From Halodesulfovibrio spirochaetisodalis (GTDB taxonomy: Bacteria; Desulfobacterota; Desulfovibrionia; Desulfovibrionales; Desulfovibrionaceae), in assembly GCF_001672295.1 (NCBI RefSeq), contig NZ_JXMS01000006.1, positions 62,001 through 126,000 of the forward strand: a stretch of DNA of 64,000 bases. The letters are read 5' to 3'. The stretch's first letter is position 1. Every line of letters begins with the position of its first letter. Shown piece by piece: positions 26,493-35,484 of this stretch. The notes beneath the pieces are model-generated. The model did not search any database. It was not told the origin of the DNA and worked only from the letters and a program-made list of their open reading frames with translations. The translations under genes were made by a program, and so were the position numbers.

Positions 26493-27818
26493 CTACCGCA
26501 CAGCAACAGCGCTATTCTTACTGAATCGCACCAGCACCATTCCGGAGAATTTTTCACCTCGATACGCTTCAATACGATACACACGCCCACCTTTATCAAG
26601 AGAGAAGCGTTTAACAAGATCTCTCTTGCGGACCGTCACATCAACTTCAGGCCCCTTGTTCGGTGCAACATAGCCGATAATATTAAAACGATACCCTTTC
26701 AGTGAATTTACTCTGAAATGGCTATCTACCTCGACAATGGTTCCGACCGGAACTTCCTGCTTTTTCCCATCTACAGTTAAATGCAATAAAGACAAACTAT
26801 CATCAAATTCAAAAAACTGCGGAGACAGGTTCGTCAGGTTTCTATTGCCATAGTAGACCTTATACCCGTTCGGGGCATCAACCATAGTCAACAACGGCTT
26901 TGACGCCTCAAACTCTGTTGCCAGATTTTTATTCATAGGAACATAGTTCAGGTACTTTCGCACGTTATCCAGCTCAAGCTGCAACTTCCCGCCATAGAGC
27001 GCAAGTTTAACTCTGCTGAACATAGCCTGCTTAATTGAGCGCGGGTCCAACTTGAAGTCACGCGTAAACTCTACACCAACCTGCTTAAGAAAGGACTCAA
27101 GAACAGAGAGGTGATAGTAGGTGCGCGTAGGAGTCATAAAGGACTTACTTGCTTCAATACCAAAGGCAGGCTTTCCATGCGTAATGGCGTAGTAGGTAAG
27201 TGACTTTTCCATTTCATGATCACCTTCGCGGGTGCGGGTATTCTTTAAATGGAACTTGTCACTTGGTTTAAGCAATTCTGTATTCGCTTTTTTAACAGCA
27301 ATGCTAGCCATTCTGTTCAGGTCACCGAACTTATGACTAGCAATCATTTTCTGGTCAATAATAACACACTGCCCCCAATACCGAGGGTTGTGCAGTTTAT
27401 CGATATATTTCGGGTTAAAAAATCCACTTCCATCATGCAGGTTGAGTACCATGTCCACCTGATCGTTACGGATAATTTCCTTAATACGCTGTACGGACTC
27501 GTAATCCGGATCATTTTTATCCAATGAAGCAAATTTGCGGTTCATATCACCATATGAACCACGAGAACTTTTGATAATACTTAAAAAGTTCAAGTTAGGA
27601 ACAACCCAGATGTTCCCTTTTGTAATGTTGTAATGAGATACAAGCATGCCCGCAGCACTGAAACCGCCCGGCTCATCTCCCTGAATACCGCCTACAACCA
27701 GAATAGTCGGACCCTTGGGATCATTTCCAAGCTTATGCAAAGAAAACGCAAGCGGGTTTTGTGCAAACGCAGAGACCGCAGTCATGACAACAAGTATGAT
27801 AGATAATAACAATCGCAT
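26493..27818 (-). CDS. M99-family metallocarboxypeptidase, Csd4-like
   Basis: 441 residues, exported (signal peptide ending AVSAFA). The region VVGGIQGDEPGG carries the unusual zinc ligand set of the M99 family, Gln and Glu, with the His in LNLHDGSG. In Helicobacter (Csd4) and Campylobacter (Pgp1) this enzyme trims the peptidoglycan tripeptide and sets helical shape. Residues beyond about 330 form a strand-rich C-terminal part. It overlaps the stop of the M15 peptidase gene (TAATG), so the two are coupled. By homology it may shape the curved cell; that is inference. Confidence 0.85.
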   Translation of the reverse strand: MRLLLSIILVVMTAVSAFAQNPLAFSLHKLGNDPKGPTILVVGGIQGDEPGGFSAAGMLVSHYNITKGNIWVVPNLNFLSIIKSSRGSYGDMNRKFASLDKNDPDYESVQRIKEIIRNDQVDMVLNLHDGSGFFNPKYIDKLHNPRYWGQCVIIDQKMIASHKFGDLNRMASIAVKKANTELLKPSDKFHLKNTRTREGDHEMEKSLTYYAITHGKPAFGIEASKSFMTPTRTYYHLSVLESFLKQVGVEFTRDFKLDPRSIKQAMFSRVKLALYGGKLQLELDNVRKYLNYVPMNKNLATEFEASKPLLTMVDAPNGYKVYYGNRNLTNLSPQFFEFDDSLSLLHLTVDGKKQEVPVGTIVEVDSHFRVNSLKGYRFNIIGYVAPNKGPEVDVTVRKRDLVKRFSLDKGGRVYRIEAYRGEKFSGMVLVRFSKNSAVAVR

Positions 27819-28663
27819 TATGAACTCACCTTAACGTGCCAGGGTTCATACCGTACCCCCAGCATATTCCCTCTAGGGTATCGCAATGTCAGATAACCAA
27901 GTTCGCTTAACTTGGTAAACACACGAGTCTCTGTAAAACGTGAAGTAAAATTAAATTCTCCGTACTTCCGCTGTCCCACATCAAAATCACTTATCCCGTG
28001 GAACGAGTAGCCCGGAGGAGCCAAGGAGCGTGAAGCAAGGGACAGATTCCCACCATTACTGCTCGCTTTCATAAGGAACAGATGGAACTGTTTCACAATT
28101 CCGCGCACACCTGATGTCAAAATTACGTCAGATCCCAGCGCGCTTTTAATCTCCTTCCACACCTCAAACGGATGTCCTCTAAAAAGATAATGTCCGCTGT
28201 GACGGATTTTTATCACATCTTTTCGTGAAATTGTCTGTGTAAACGCAGTAATAGGTTTTTCACCGTAAAAACCTAATGTATCAGCATCATAGTAAAACAT
28301 CTTTTCCAGAAACTCTTTTTCTTCCTTCGAAAATATACCTATTCTCGAATACTGTTTCCCGAAATAAAATGCCTGATCTATACTTACGAGGTTAAAATTG
28401 CCGTACCCAACTGTACGCATTACACGGGTAATCTTATTTGTGCATTCTTTGAGTAATTTCAAGTCTTCATCTTTCAACACAATGTCGTCAGGATGCGCAG
28501 AATCAAAATGACTCATCTTTGAAATATAGTCTTTTACATGCAAATCAAACTGCCCGTGCTGCTCTTGAGGCTTCTCCTCAATCAACCCTGCGGCAAACGA
28601 GTTACATGGCATTGCAACCGCTGATGCAATACAGATTTGTTGTAAAAAGAATCGCCTATTCAT
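27818..28663 (-). CDS. M15-type (VanY-like) peptidoglycan carboxypeptidase, Tat-exported
   Basis: 281 residues. The N-terminus MNRRFFLQQICIASAVAM is a twin-arginine type signal, and the chain continues with a helical region of unknown role (about 35-150). The C-terminal third has the M15 zinc-peptidase pattern: SGVRG, then YSFHGISDFDVG (His and Asp ligands) and EPWHVKV (catalytic Glu and third His). Likely a D,D- or L,D-carboxypeptidase acting on peptidoglycan in the periplasm. I start at 28663 so that the RR motif begins the protein; the longer form adds residues before it. Coupled to the M99 gene. Confidence 0.82.
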   Translation of the reverse strand: MNRRFFLQQICIASAVAMPCNSFAAGLIEEKPQEQHGQFDLHVKDYISKMSHFDSAHPDDIVLKDEDLKLLKECTNKITRVMRTVGYGNFNLVSIDQAFYFGKQYSRIGIFSKEEKEFLEKMFYYDADTLGFYGEKPITAFTQTISRKDVIKIRHSGHYLFRGHPFEVWKEIKSALGSDVILTSGVRGIVKQFHLFLMKASSNGGNLSLASRSLAPPGYSFHGISDFDVGQRKYGEFNFTSRFTETRVFTKLSELGYLTLRYPRGNMLGVRYEPWHVKVSS

Positions 28664-29055
28664 ACAGTACTCTTGGAAAAAATAAAGACATAGCAGCATG
28701 ATCGCTGTTTATTGCGAAAGAAAAGTACGCCATTTCAGCCTAAAATCAAACCCTGTTTATTAATGATATCTGTTTCAGTCTGCACCGCTCTTGCGGCTTG
28801 TAACAGTAATATGTTGTAAAAGTACGCCCCACAGATCACATGCAAGAGAAATGCCCAATGATACTAAAATGTTTTTCCGTATCTGATCATTTCCCGCGTA
28901 TCAGCGAAAAATAATGTTCTCAGCTGCCGCTTCAACGTGTTCATCTTGCCTTTGCGCTAAATTTTTTTTAGCGTGACGAATTGTAGTTCTTTTTGCGTAT
29001 TCCTTGTTTTGAATACACAAATGCAACGCACACAAATCCCAATTGCAGGACCATA
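28664..29055. other. Divergent intergenic region before dnaX
   Basis: Lies between the M15 gene (minus) and dnaX (plus). AT-rich in places, with TTTTTTTTAGCG near 28965. No gene, RNA or repeat recognised. Confidence 0.4.
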
Positions 29056-30900
29056 ATGAGTACAGCAGCATTAACCACAGCCTACAGACCACAACGCTTT
29101 GCCGAAGTTGCAGGACAGGAGACAGTCAAATCTGTTCTCTCCCGTGCAGCCAAAGAAGACAAGGTGGCTCCGGCCTACCTTTTCAGCGGCACACGCGGTG
29201 TCGGTAAGACCACCATTGCACGTATTTTTGCAAAAGCACTTAACTGCCAGAACGCTCCTACAGATGAGCCTTGCAACGAATGCGAACATTGCAAAAAAAT
29301 AACTCAGGGCATGCATGTAGACGTGGTGGAAATTGACGGTGCCTCCAACCGAGGTATCGACGATGCACGCAGACTGCGCGAATCCATCGGCTACGCTGCC
29401 ATGGAAGGCCGTTACAAAGTCTTCATCATCGACGAAGCCCACATGCTCACCAGAGACGCGTTCAACGCACTGCTAAAAACTCTTGAGGAGCCGCCAAAGG
29501 GCGTCACCTTTATTCTTGCAACAACTGAATCACACAAATTTCCGATCACCATCATCAGCCGCTGTCAGCATTACACATTTAAAATGCTCACAGAGCAGGA
29601 GCTGGTCGATCATCTGACAAAAATTCTTGAGCTGGAAAAGCATGAATACGACCCAGCAGCAGTACGACTTATTGCACGCAGAGCCGCAGGTTCCGTGCGA
29701 GACTCCATGTCCCTGCTAGGACAGGTACTAGCACTTGGTAACGACCGCCTCGAAGTGGCGGATGTACGCTCTATCCTCGGCCTTGCGGGACAGGAACTGT
29801 TTTTCAGCGTCATGGACGCCATGAAAACGCAGGACGTAGTCGCACTCTCACAGGTTATCCGTGATATTCTGGAGCAGGGGGTTGATATAGGGTTCTTCCT
29901 TCGTGAACTCGGCAACACATGGCGAAACCTGTTCATGCTTAAACAGGCTGGGGAACAAGCTCTACCGCTCCTCAACCTTCCTGAAGCGGAAGCAAAGCAA
30001 TGGCTTGAACTGGCACCGCAATTTGCCTTATCGCATGTGCATGCATGCTGGCAGCTTACATTGGAAGGCCAGCGCCGTGTGCTTTCCAGCCTTGAGCCAG
30101 CAATGGCTTTAGAACTGCTCTTGCTGAACCTTGCTTTCCTGCCGAAGTTGATTTCAACAGAATCGCTTTCCCGCGGAACTGCTGCACCGCAGCAACCCGC
30201 AGCCCAACGTCCGGTGCCTCAACAGCCTGCTGCACAAAGCACACCTCAAGCGCCACAACAGGCACCGCAACAAGCACCAGCGCCTCAGTCACAGCCGCCA
30301 CACAGGCAGCAACAGGAACAACGCCAGCAGCCTCCTCACAGACAGGAACCACCGCATAGGCAGCAGCAACAGCGGCCTCCTGTGCAGAGCAGCATGCCGC
30401 CTTCCATGCCACCAATGGATGCACCTCCTGCAGAGCTTCCGCCGGAACTTGGCGGAGCAAACAACAGCATGAGCGCACCACCGGATATTCCTTCTTCCAG
30501 CGGTGGAGACTCTTCAAGCAATAATCAGCCGTCCGATCTTACCCGTTGGAGCGAGTTCTTAGAGTCCTGTCAAAAGCAGGACGAGACGGGCGGCAAAAGC
30601 TTACAGTATCTCGCTCAGGCTACCGGCAAACGTTTTGGTGACACCTTGCATATTACTGCTGCAGGACGCACGCAGTACGACATGTTGAACAATACGGACG
30701 CCATCGCTAAAATTAGGAATCGTGCGATGGAATGGTACGGAACAACAGAGGTGGCATTGCATGAGCCTGAAACAGAGGCGCGCAGCTATCACGAATTAAA
30801 AGAAGAAATTGAATCGAATCCGGCAGCACAGCTCCTGAAAGAGGAACTTGGTGCTGAGTTGCTGACATTCAAACATAAAGATGACCCGAGCCGGAAATAG
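29056..30900 (+). CDS. dnaX: DNA polymerase III subunits gamma/tau
   Basis: 614 residues, clamp-loader ATPase. Walker A GTRGVGKT at 45-52, the four-cysteine zinc site at 64, 73, 76 and 79, Walker B with DEAHML, and sensor ATTESHKFP. Domain III follows to about 370. Residues about 370-490 are an unusual Pro/Gln/His-rich linker with repeats such as QQPAAQ, QQAPQQAP and PPHRQQ. A C-terminal domain (about 500-614) resembles tau domain V. No convincing A-rich frameshift site for gamma was seen. ATG at 29056 with AGGA five bases upstream. Operon with ybaB and recR. Confidence 0.95.
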   Translation: MSTAALTTAYRPQRFAEVAGQETVKSVLSRAAKEDKVAPAYLFSGTRGVGKTTIARIFAKALNCQNAPTDEPCNECEHCKKITQGMHVDVVEIDGASNRGIDDARRLRESIGYAAMEGRYKVFIIDEAHMLTRDAFNALLKTLEEPPKGVTFILATTESHKFPITIISRCQHYTFKMLTEQELVDHLTKILELEKHEYDPAAVRLIARRAAGSVRDSMSLLGQVLALGNDRLEVADVRSILGLAGQELFFSVMDAMKTQDVVALSQVIRDILEQGVDIGFFLRELGNTWRNLFMLKQAGEQALPLLNLPEAEAKQWLELAPQFALSHVHACWQLTLEGQRRVLSSLEPAMALELLLLNLAFLPKLISTESLSRGTAAPQQPAAQRPVPQQPAAQSTPQAPQQAPQQAPAPQSQPPHRQQQEQRQQPPHRQEPPHRQQQQRPPVQSSMPPSMPPMDAPPAELPPELGGANNSMSAPPDIPSSSGGDSSSNNQPSDLTRWSEFLESCQKQDETGGKSLQYLAQATGKRFGDTLHITAAGRTQYDMLNNTDAIAKIRNRAMEWYGTTEVALHEPETEARSYHELKEEIESNPAAQLLKEELGAELLTFKHKDDPSRK

Positions 30901-31029
30901 CTTCCGGTCTGCAAGGTTTCCGTTTCCTGCACACAATCGCCCGCCGGAAACGGGCTCCTTTTCCATACACAAACTATGCAGAAGTTCCCTTCTGCTTATA
31001 TAAAAGAAAACATTCTCAAGGAGACTACC

Positions 31030-31341
31030 ATGCGTGGAATGAACGATATGCTTCGTCAGGCTCAGATGCTTCAGAAAAAAATGACTAAACTTCAGGACGA
31101 ACTTGCAGAACGCGAAGTAACCGGTACTTCCGGTGGTGGTATGGTTACTGTTGTCTGCACAGGCAAGCAGGAAATCCGCTCAATCGTTATCGACAAAAAC
31201 GCTGTAGATCCTGAAGACGTTGAAATGCTGCAGGATCTCGTTCTTGCTGCAACTAACGATGCTCTGCGTAAATCAAAAGAAATGGCTGAAAATGAAATGG
31301 GCGCCCTCACTGGCGGCATGAACATTCCAGGCATGTTCTAA
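31030..31341 (+). CDS. YbaB/EbfC nucleoid-associated protein
   Basis: 103 residues, dimeric DNA-binding protein found between dnaX and recR in most bacteria. The family pattern MNDMLRQAQMLQKKMTKLQDELA and SGGGMVTVVCTGKQEIRSIVID is clear; the C-terminus is rich in Gly and Met. AAGGAG lies six bases before the ATG at 31030; the longer in-frame version lacks such a site. Confidence 0.95.
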   Translation: MRGMNDMLRQAQMLQKKMTKLQDELAEREVTGTSGGGMVTVVCTGKQEIRSIVIDKNAVDPEDVEMLQDLVLAATNDALRKSKEMAENEMGALTGGMNIPGMF

Positions 31342-31354
31342 TTCAGGATTACCA

Positions 31355-31960
31355 GTGCAACAGCTCCCAGAACCGCTTAAAGTACTTGTAGGGCAACTTT
31401 CCAAACTGCCGGGGCTCGGTCCCAAATCTGCACAACGGCTTGCCATGACACTGCTCAAATGGCCGGAAAAACAAACCCGTGACCTTGGGCAGAACATCCA
31501 CGATCTTCGGGATAAACTGCACCTTTGCGACCGGTGCGGCGCTCTGTCAGATACCGACCCCTGCGCCATCTGCATCAATGAACACCGCGCTACAGACACC
31601 CTGTGTCTTGTGCCGGAATGGGATGCCATGCTCGCGCTCGAGGACGGCGGCTTCTACAAAGGGCAATACTTCATCATCGGCGGGCTTATCGCACCGCTGG
31701 AGAACGTTACACCCGAACAGCTGGAGCTGGATAAACTGAAACAACGCCTTCTCGAAGGCACCATTACCGAGATCATCTTTGCGCTCGGTACGACCATTGA
31801 AGCAGAAAACACCGTCTCCTACATCAAGGAGCTTGTTAAACGGGAGTTTCCGCACATCAATGTCAGTCGTCTGGCGCAAGGGATTCCCCTTGGATCCGAC
31901 GTAAAATTTGTGGACAAAGCAACGCTCAGGCAGTCACTGAATTACAGGCAAAAACTGTAA
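31355..31960 (+). CDS. recR: Recombination protein RecR
   Basis: 201 residues. Helix-hairpin-helix region LSKLPGLGPKSAQRLAMTLL at the N-terminus, zinc finger with CDRC...CAIC (about 57-72), Toprim domain with LCLVPEWDAMLALE and GGFYKGQYFIIGGLIAP, and the C-terminal RLAQGIPLGSDVKFVDKATL. It works with RecF/RecO in gap repair. GTG start with AGGA six bases upstream, 13 bases after ybaB. The last gene of this operon, followed by a terminator-bearing repeat. Confidence 0.96.
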   Translation: MQQLPEPLKVLVGQLSKLPGLGPKSAQRLAMTLLKWPEKQTRDLGQNIHDLRDKLHLCDRCGALSDTDPCAICINEHRATDTLCLVPEWDAMLALEDGGFYKGQYFIIGGLIAPLENVTPEQLELDKLKQRLLEGTITEIIFALGTTIEAENTVSYIKELVKREFPHINVSRLAQGIPLGSDVKFVDKATLRQSLNYRQKL

Positions 31961-31996
31961 AAGTTTCCAGTAGGCAAAACGTTTATCAGCGCTTTT

Positions 31997-32344
31997 TGCC
32001 TCCGGCGGCGCTTGCCAGCGGGACAATTCTTTTGTCTTCGACGAGCCTCCGGCGGCTTAAGAACCTCTTGCAAGAGGTTCTTAAGAATCTCCAGAAACCT
32101 TTGTACGCGATATCAGCCCGTTCTTTACAATACCTCGCGGCTTTTGCTCCACTACCTTTCGATGAGTATAAAAGGGTTGGCCTACATAATTGTGGCCAAC
32201 CCTTTTGATTTTTGTATTGGAAAGTTAGCATGTTCGCGGCTTCCAATGTGAGAAACAACAGGCGAAGACGCGTACAATCGGGGTCAAGGGGACGCGTCCC
32301 CTTGTGGGGGTGCAGGGGGCAAAGCCCGCCTGCCCGTTGGAGAC
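31997..32344 (+). repeat. Modular 3'-end repeat, copy 1 (after recR)
   Basis: Longest copy. Module A begins TGCCTCCGGCGGC and holds the palindrome CTTAAGAACCTCTT with its mirror at about 32055-32084. Module B is the terminator GGGTTGGCC/GGCCAACCC. Module C begins at about 32220, includes CATGTTCGCGGCTTCCAA, GGTCAAGGGGACGCGTCCCC and CCTGCCCGT, and ends GGAGAC. It starts 37 bases after the recR stop in the same orientation. Confidence 0.8.
32170..32208 (+). terminator. Terminator in repeat copy 1
   Basis: The stem AAAGGGTTGGCC/GGCCAACCCTTTT can end the dnaX-ybaB-recR operon. Confidence 0.8.
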
Positions 32345-32345
32345 A

Positions 32346-32678
32346 CTACTTCTTCAACGGATCAACATCTGATGTTGTCGCGAAAAACAATTCTTTGTCA
32401 TACGGCCCGAAATGTTTTGTGTCTCCCAGAAGAGTAAAAAATTCTACTCGGGAGTACCGGCGCAAACGCTCTTCTGTCACACCGTGATTCTTGTAATATT
32501 CATCACGATGCTGCGGGTCACGGGATTCTGTCAGATCATACACAGCTTCTTCTGTTTCTCCCCATGCATGCAGTACCCACTTGCTGCCGTCATAGAGCCA
32601 GCCGTGAACAATTGTGCAGTCTTCACATTCACTTCCCACTTCAATAACAGCTTCAAAACTCTGTTCTTTATATTCCAT
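32346..32678 (-). CDS. Hypothetical protein, 110 residues
   Basis: Small soluble protein, acidic, with no signal or membrane segment. Features: CEDC near residue 20, TIVHGWLYDGSKWVLHAWGE and a charged C-terminal half (DPQHRDEYYKNHG, ending DPLKK). AAGGA seven bases before the ATG at 32678 supports translation; an upstream ATG adds residues without a site. No family recognised. It precedes no partner and is followed at once by repeat copy 1 in the opposite sense. Confidence 0.7.
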   Translation of the reverse strand: MEYKEQSFEAVIEVGSECEDCTIVHGWLYDGSKWVLHAWGETEEAVYDLTESRDPQHRDEYYKNHGVTEERLRRYSRVEFFTLLGDTKHFGPYDKELFFATTSDVDPLKK

Positions 32679-32715
32679 ATCCTCTTCCTTTTTCCATCGA
32701 CTAATGTTGCAAAAC

Positions 32716-34362
32716 TTAGCAGTTGCGCTCTGCCATGAACACGGAGCCAAGCGCATTCCCCACAGCAAAATGTTCAGGGAACGAGATCGTCGTGTTCAAA
32801 CGTTTTGCAACATTTGTAAGCAAATACGGTGCAGCTGCACCTATTCCAATCATCGGCACATTGAGTGACACAGTAATTTGCAGCAACTGATTCTCTTCAC
32901 GGTTGGCAAGATAGCCTACCAAGTTACCGCCAATTTCCCGCTTAGAAAGATGCCGCAGCACCGTCTCTTCAATAGTCCGTTCTGCTTTTGTAAGAACACT
33001 ACGGGCAAACCCCTCTGCTGAACATCCCTCAATGTCTGCTAGAGTCTTCGCCGCATTGCAAGCAGCATCCTGGTCACCAATACTGAGCTTATCCAGCACG
33101 TGCAAAGCATCAGTCGGCGTAAAACCGACTTCACGAACGTGCTGTTTATGAAGCAACTTAGTTAACTCCTGCTCAAAAGTAATTTCCGCCACACCTAACA
33201 ACGTAAGAAGCGCATGCGGTGTCATCCCACCATGTTCCTGCAACGCGGCAAGTATCGGGGAAGCGGTAATGTTTTCGTGCGAAACATCCGGTAACATGGT
33301 AATGCACCGTGAAAGCCTGCTCTGCCCGATCCATGTCTCAGGTGCGGGGATATCCCGCGCCATACAGACAGGCGTCACTCGCGCAGGCCCCACTTCCATC
33401 GGTTTACCATTTGTAAGATGGACAAGGCTGTCACCTCCGACGCCCACTGTAAACATCTCAACAGCTTCAACATGGGTTTCCCACTTACCGATGGACATAC
33501 CGGAAGTATCCACAACCGGTTTCCCATCTTTGATGAGCGTAATATCCGTGGTGGTTCCACCCACATCAAGAATAAGCGCATCGGTAGTATTGGTTGTTTT
33601 TGCCCCGAAAAGTGCTGTTGCAGCAGGACCGCTGGCAATAGTTGTCGCAGCATGCGTCAGTGCCTCCTGCATATTCATGGCAGTAGCATCACCGCGTACA
33701 ACCAGCACCTCACCCGAAATTCCGCATGCAGTAAGTGCATTACTGATACCGGAAAGAAATTTTTTCATCACGGGCAGCAACTGGGCATTCAGACATGCAG
33801 TAGAGGCTCGTTCCTTCATGCCTGCACGGCAGCTCGCTTCATGCGAACAAAACACCGGAGCTTCACTCACCAGCTTTACGGCTTTTGCAGCCACCAGTTC
33901 ATGTACTGGATTCACAAACGCCATGGAACTGCATACTGCCCATGCCTCCACATCATTTTTAAGCTCGTTTACCCCATCTACAATGTACTGGATGCCTAAC
34001 GGCTCCACTTCTTCACCTTTAATAGTGTGACCGCCGGGAACAAAACGGGCTGCTACTGCGGGAACTTCCAGCCGCTGATTAAACCCGATGACAAACAAGG
34101 CAACATCCGCACCTTTGTTCTCTACCAGTGCATTTGTTGCCAATGTGGTCGAGACACAGGTTCTGGCAATTGCATCAGGCGAAACTGCAGATGCGGCCAG
34201 TACTTTTTCAACAACCGACTGAATGCCTTTTTGAATATCATAATGCGTTGTGGGGCTTTTGGCAGTGCACACAACCGCACCGGAAACTGTGTCCACAATC
34301 ACAGCATCCGTAAATGTTCCACCCGTATCAATCCCGATGCAGTACCGCTTGTCCGTAACCAT
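32716..34362 (-). CDS. Hydantoinase/oxoprolinase-family (HyuA-like) protein
   Basis: 548 residues of the actin-like ATPase fold: YCIGIDTGGTFTDAVIVD at the N-terminus (phosphate 1 loop), STTLATNALVENKGADVALF, SGPAATALFGA and LDVGGTTTDITLIKDGKP (phosphate 2). This is the subunit A type of ATP-dependent hydantoinases and 5-oxoprolinases, but it is about 150 residues shorter than classical HyuA and no subunit B (HyuB) follows. Substrate unknown. Start at MVTDKR with GGGAG seven bases upstream. Confidence 0.85.
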   Translation of the reverse strand: MVTDKRYCIGIDTGGTFTDAVIVDTVSGAVVCTAKSPTTHYDIQKGIQSVVEKVLAASAVSPDAIARTCVSTTLATNALVENKGADVALFVIGFNQRLEVPAVAARFVPGGHTIKGEEVEPLGIQYIVDGVNELKNDVEAWAVCSSMAFVNPVHELVAAKAVKLVSEAPVFCSHEASCRAGMKERASTACLNAQLLPVMKKFLSGISNALTACGISGEVLVVRGDATAMNMQEALTHAATTIASGPAATALFGAKTTNTTDALILDVGGTTTDITLIKDGKPVVDTSGMSIGKWETHVEAVEMFTVGVGGDSLVHLTNGKPMEVGPARVTPVCMARDIPAPETWIGQSRLSRCITMLPDVSHENITASPILAALQEHGGMTPHALLTLLGVAEITFEQELTKLLHKQHVREVGFTPTDALHVLDKLSIGDQDAACNAAKTLADIEGCSAEGFARSVLTKAERTIEETVLRHLSKREIGGNLVGYLANREENQLLQITVSLNVPMIGIGAAAPYLLTNVAKRLNTTISFPEHFAVGNALGSVFMAERNC

Positions 34363-34972
34363 TGGTATTCTCCCGTACAGTAGTGAGAGCACAGGGTAGC
34401 GCCCGAACAGGCAGTTTGGCAACAGAGCAGCTGAGAAATGCAAAATAATGCAATTATAACTCTATCTACCACCTGTACATGCAATTTATAATGTGATTAT
34501 CAGGCATTCTAATACGAAAATTTTCTATGTAATTTTATTCAGACTTATGAAAAGCAAATTCGACTTTATTTTATAATCTGTCATAACCTTTTACATACTT
34601 ACGAAATGTTACCAGTAACGATAGTGAGTTGAATAAAAGCGCTGAATGGCTTCAGTGTACTTTGCTTGCCACCTGCCTGCAGAAGCGGACTCTACTAATC
34701 TTCTATTAAAGCGCCACTTCTAATTAATAACGCACGCAACACATCGCTTTAGATTACAACAGCTGTTTCAAGGGGCAAAAAACGATTTTTTTTATCGCAA
34801 AAGCAATATTTCAACATAATATAATGGAAATGTTACATTTTACTACGTAGCGTCAGCTAAGAATTTAAGAAGCCAGTATTAATCTCTGAACAGTGCCGGT
34901 GTTCTACTAAAGACGATTAATACGTGTGGAATAGGTTTCAAACTATTATGTGGCGTAACGGAAGGAGGGAAT
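34363..34972. other. AT-rich region upstream of the MucR gene
   Basis: About 610 bases with no credible gene. It has runs such as ATTTTTTTTATCG near 34780. MucR-type proteins are known to bind AT-rich promoters including their own, so this could be regulatory, but no specific site was pinned down. Confidence 0.45.
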
Positions 34973-35362
34973 ATGGAAGAATATCTGAAGCAGGCTTTGG
35001 ATATTGTGAAAGCGCAGGCTAGTGTCCGCACCATGACCGAAGATGAAATCGGCTCTATGATGCAAAAATTAGCTTTCGGCATTAAACAGATCGCTGAAGG
35101 TACTCAGGAAGAAATAGAGCAAGAGCCGATAATGGAGCCTAGCAAGGCCATTAAAGAAAAATCCATTACGTGTCTTGAATGTGGTAAGTCATTCAAAATC
35201 CTTACCCGCAAACACTTGCTTTCTCACGACCTGACTATGCAGGAATATCGTGAAAAATACGGCTACAAAAAAGGCATGCCGCTTGTTTGCAAATCACTGC
35301 AGCGCGAGCGTAGAAAGAAAATGAAAGACATGCGCCTGTGGGAAAAACGTAAGAAAAAATAG
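34973..35362 (+). CDS. MucR/Ros-family zinc-finger transcriptional regulator
   Basis: 129 residues. An N-terminal helical segment, likely for oligomerisation, is followed by a single zinc finger: C67, C70, H81 and H85 in ITCLECGKSFKILTRKHLL. The spacing C-x2-C-x10-H-x3-H is one residue longer between the second Cys and first His than in Ros itself. Then comes MQEYREKYGYKKGMPLVCKSL, a family mark, and a very basic tail. GGAGGG before the ATG. It probably represses or organises AT-rich DNA; targets unknown. Confidence 0.9.
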   Translation: MEEYLKQALDIVKAQASVRTMTEDEIGSMMQKLAFGIKQIAEGTQEEIEQEPIMEPSKAIKEKSITCLECGKSFKILTRKHLLSHDLTMQEYREKYGYKKGMPLVCKSLQRERRKKMKDMRLWEKRKKK

Positions 35363-35437
35363 TCTTCAATAGATGACAGCTCAGCATTGCAGTCTCAACA
35401 TAGCAATCTCTATGCACGCTGCATGCATCTGACAAAA

Positions 35438-35476
35438 AAACCCGCACAGAACGAATAATTCTGTGCGGGTTTTTAG
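35438..35476. terminator. Bidirectional terminator between mucR and prfC
   Basis: The stem CCCGCACAGAA/TTCTGTGCGGG is flanked by A7 and TTTTTA. Confidence 0.88.
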
Positions 35477-35484
35477 TATTTGTA

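Noticed and set aside
29290-29305. A-run in dnaX as a programmed frameshift site
   Set aside because: It lies in the zinc-finger coding part, far too early for a gamma product, and no following hairpin fits.
33269-34030. 253-codon open frame on the plus strand
   Set aside because: Antisense to the HyuA-like gene, with no family resemblance and no start signal.
34973-35362. MucR-like protein as a phage or plasmid Ros copy
   Set aside because: It has the usual chromosomal context, a typical family C-terminus and no mobile element beside it.
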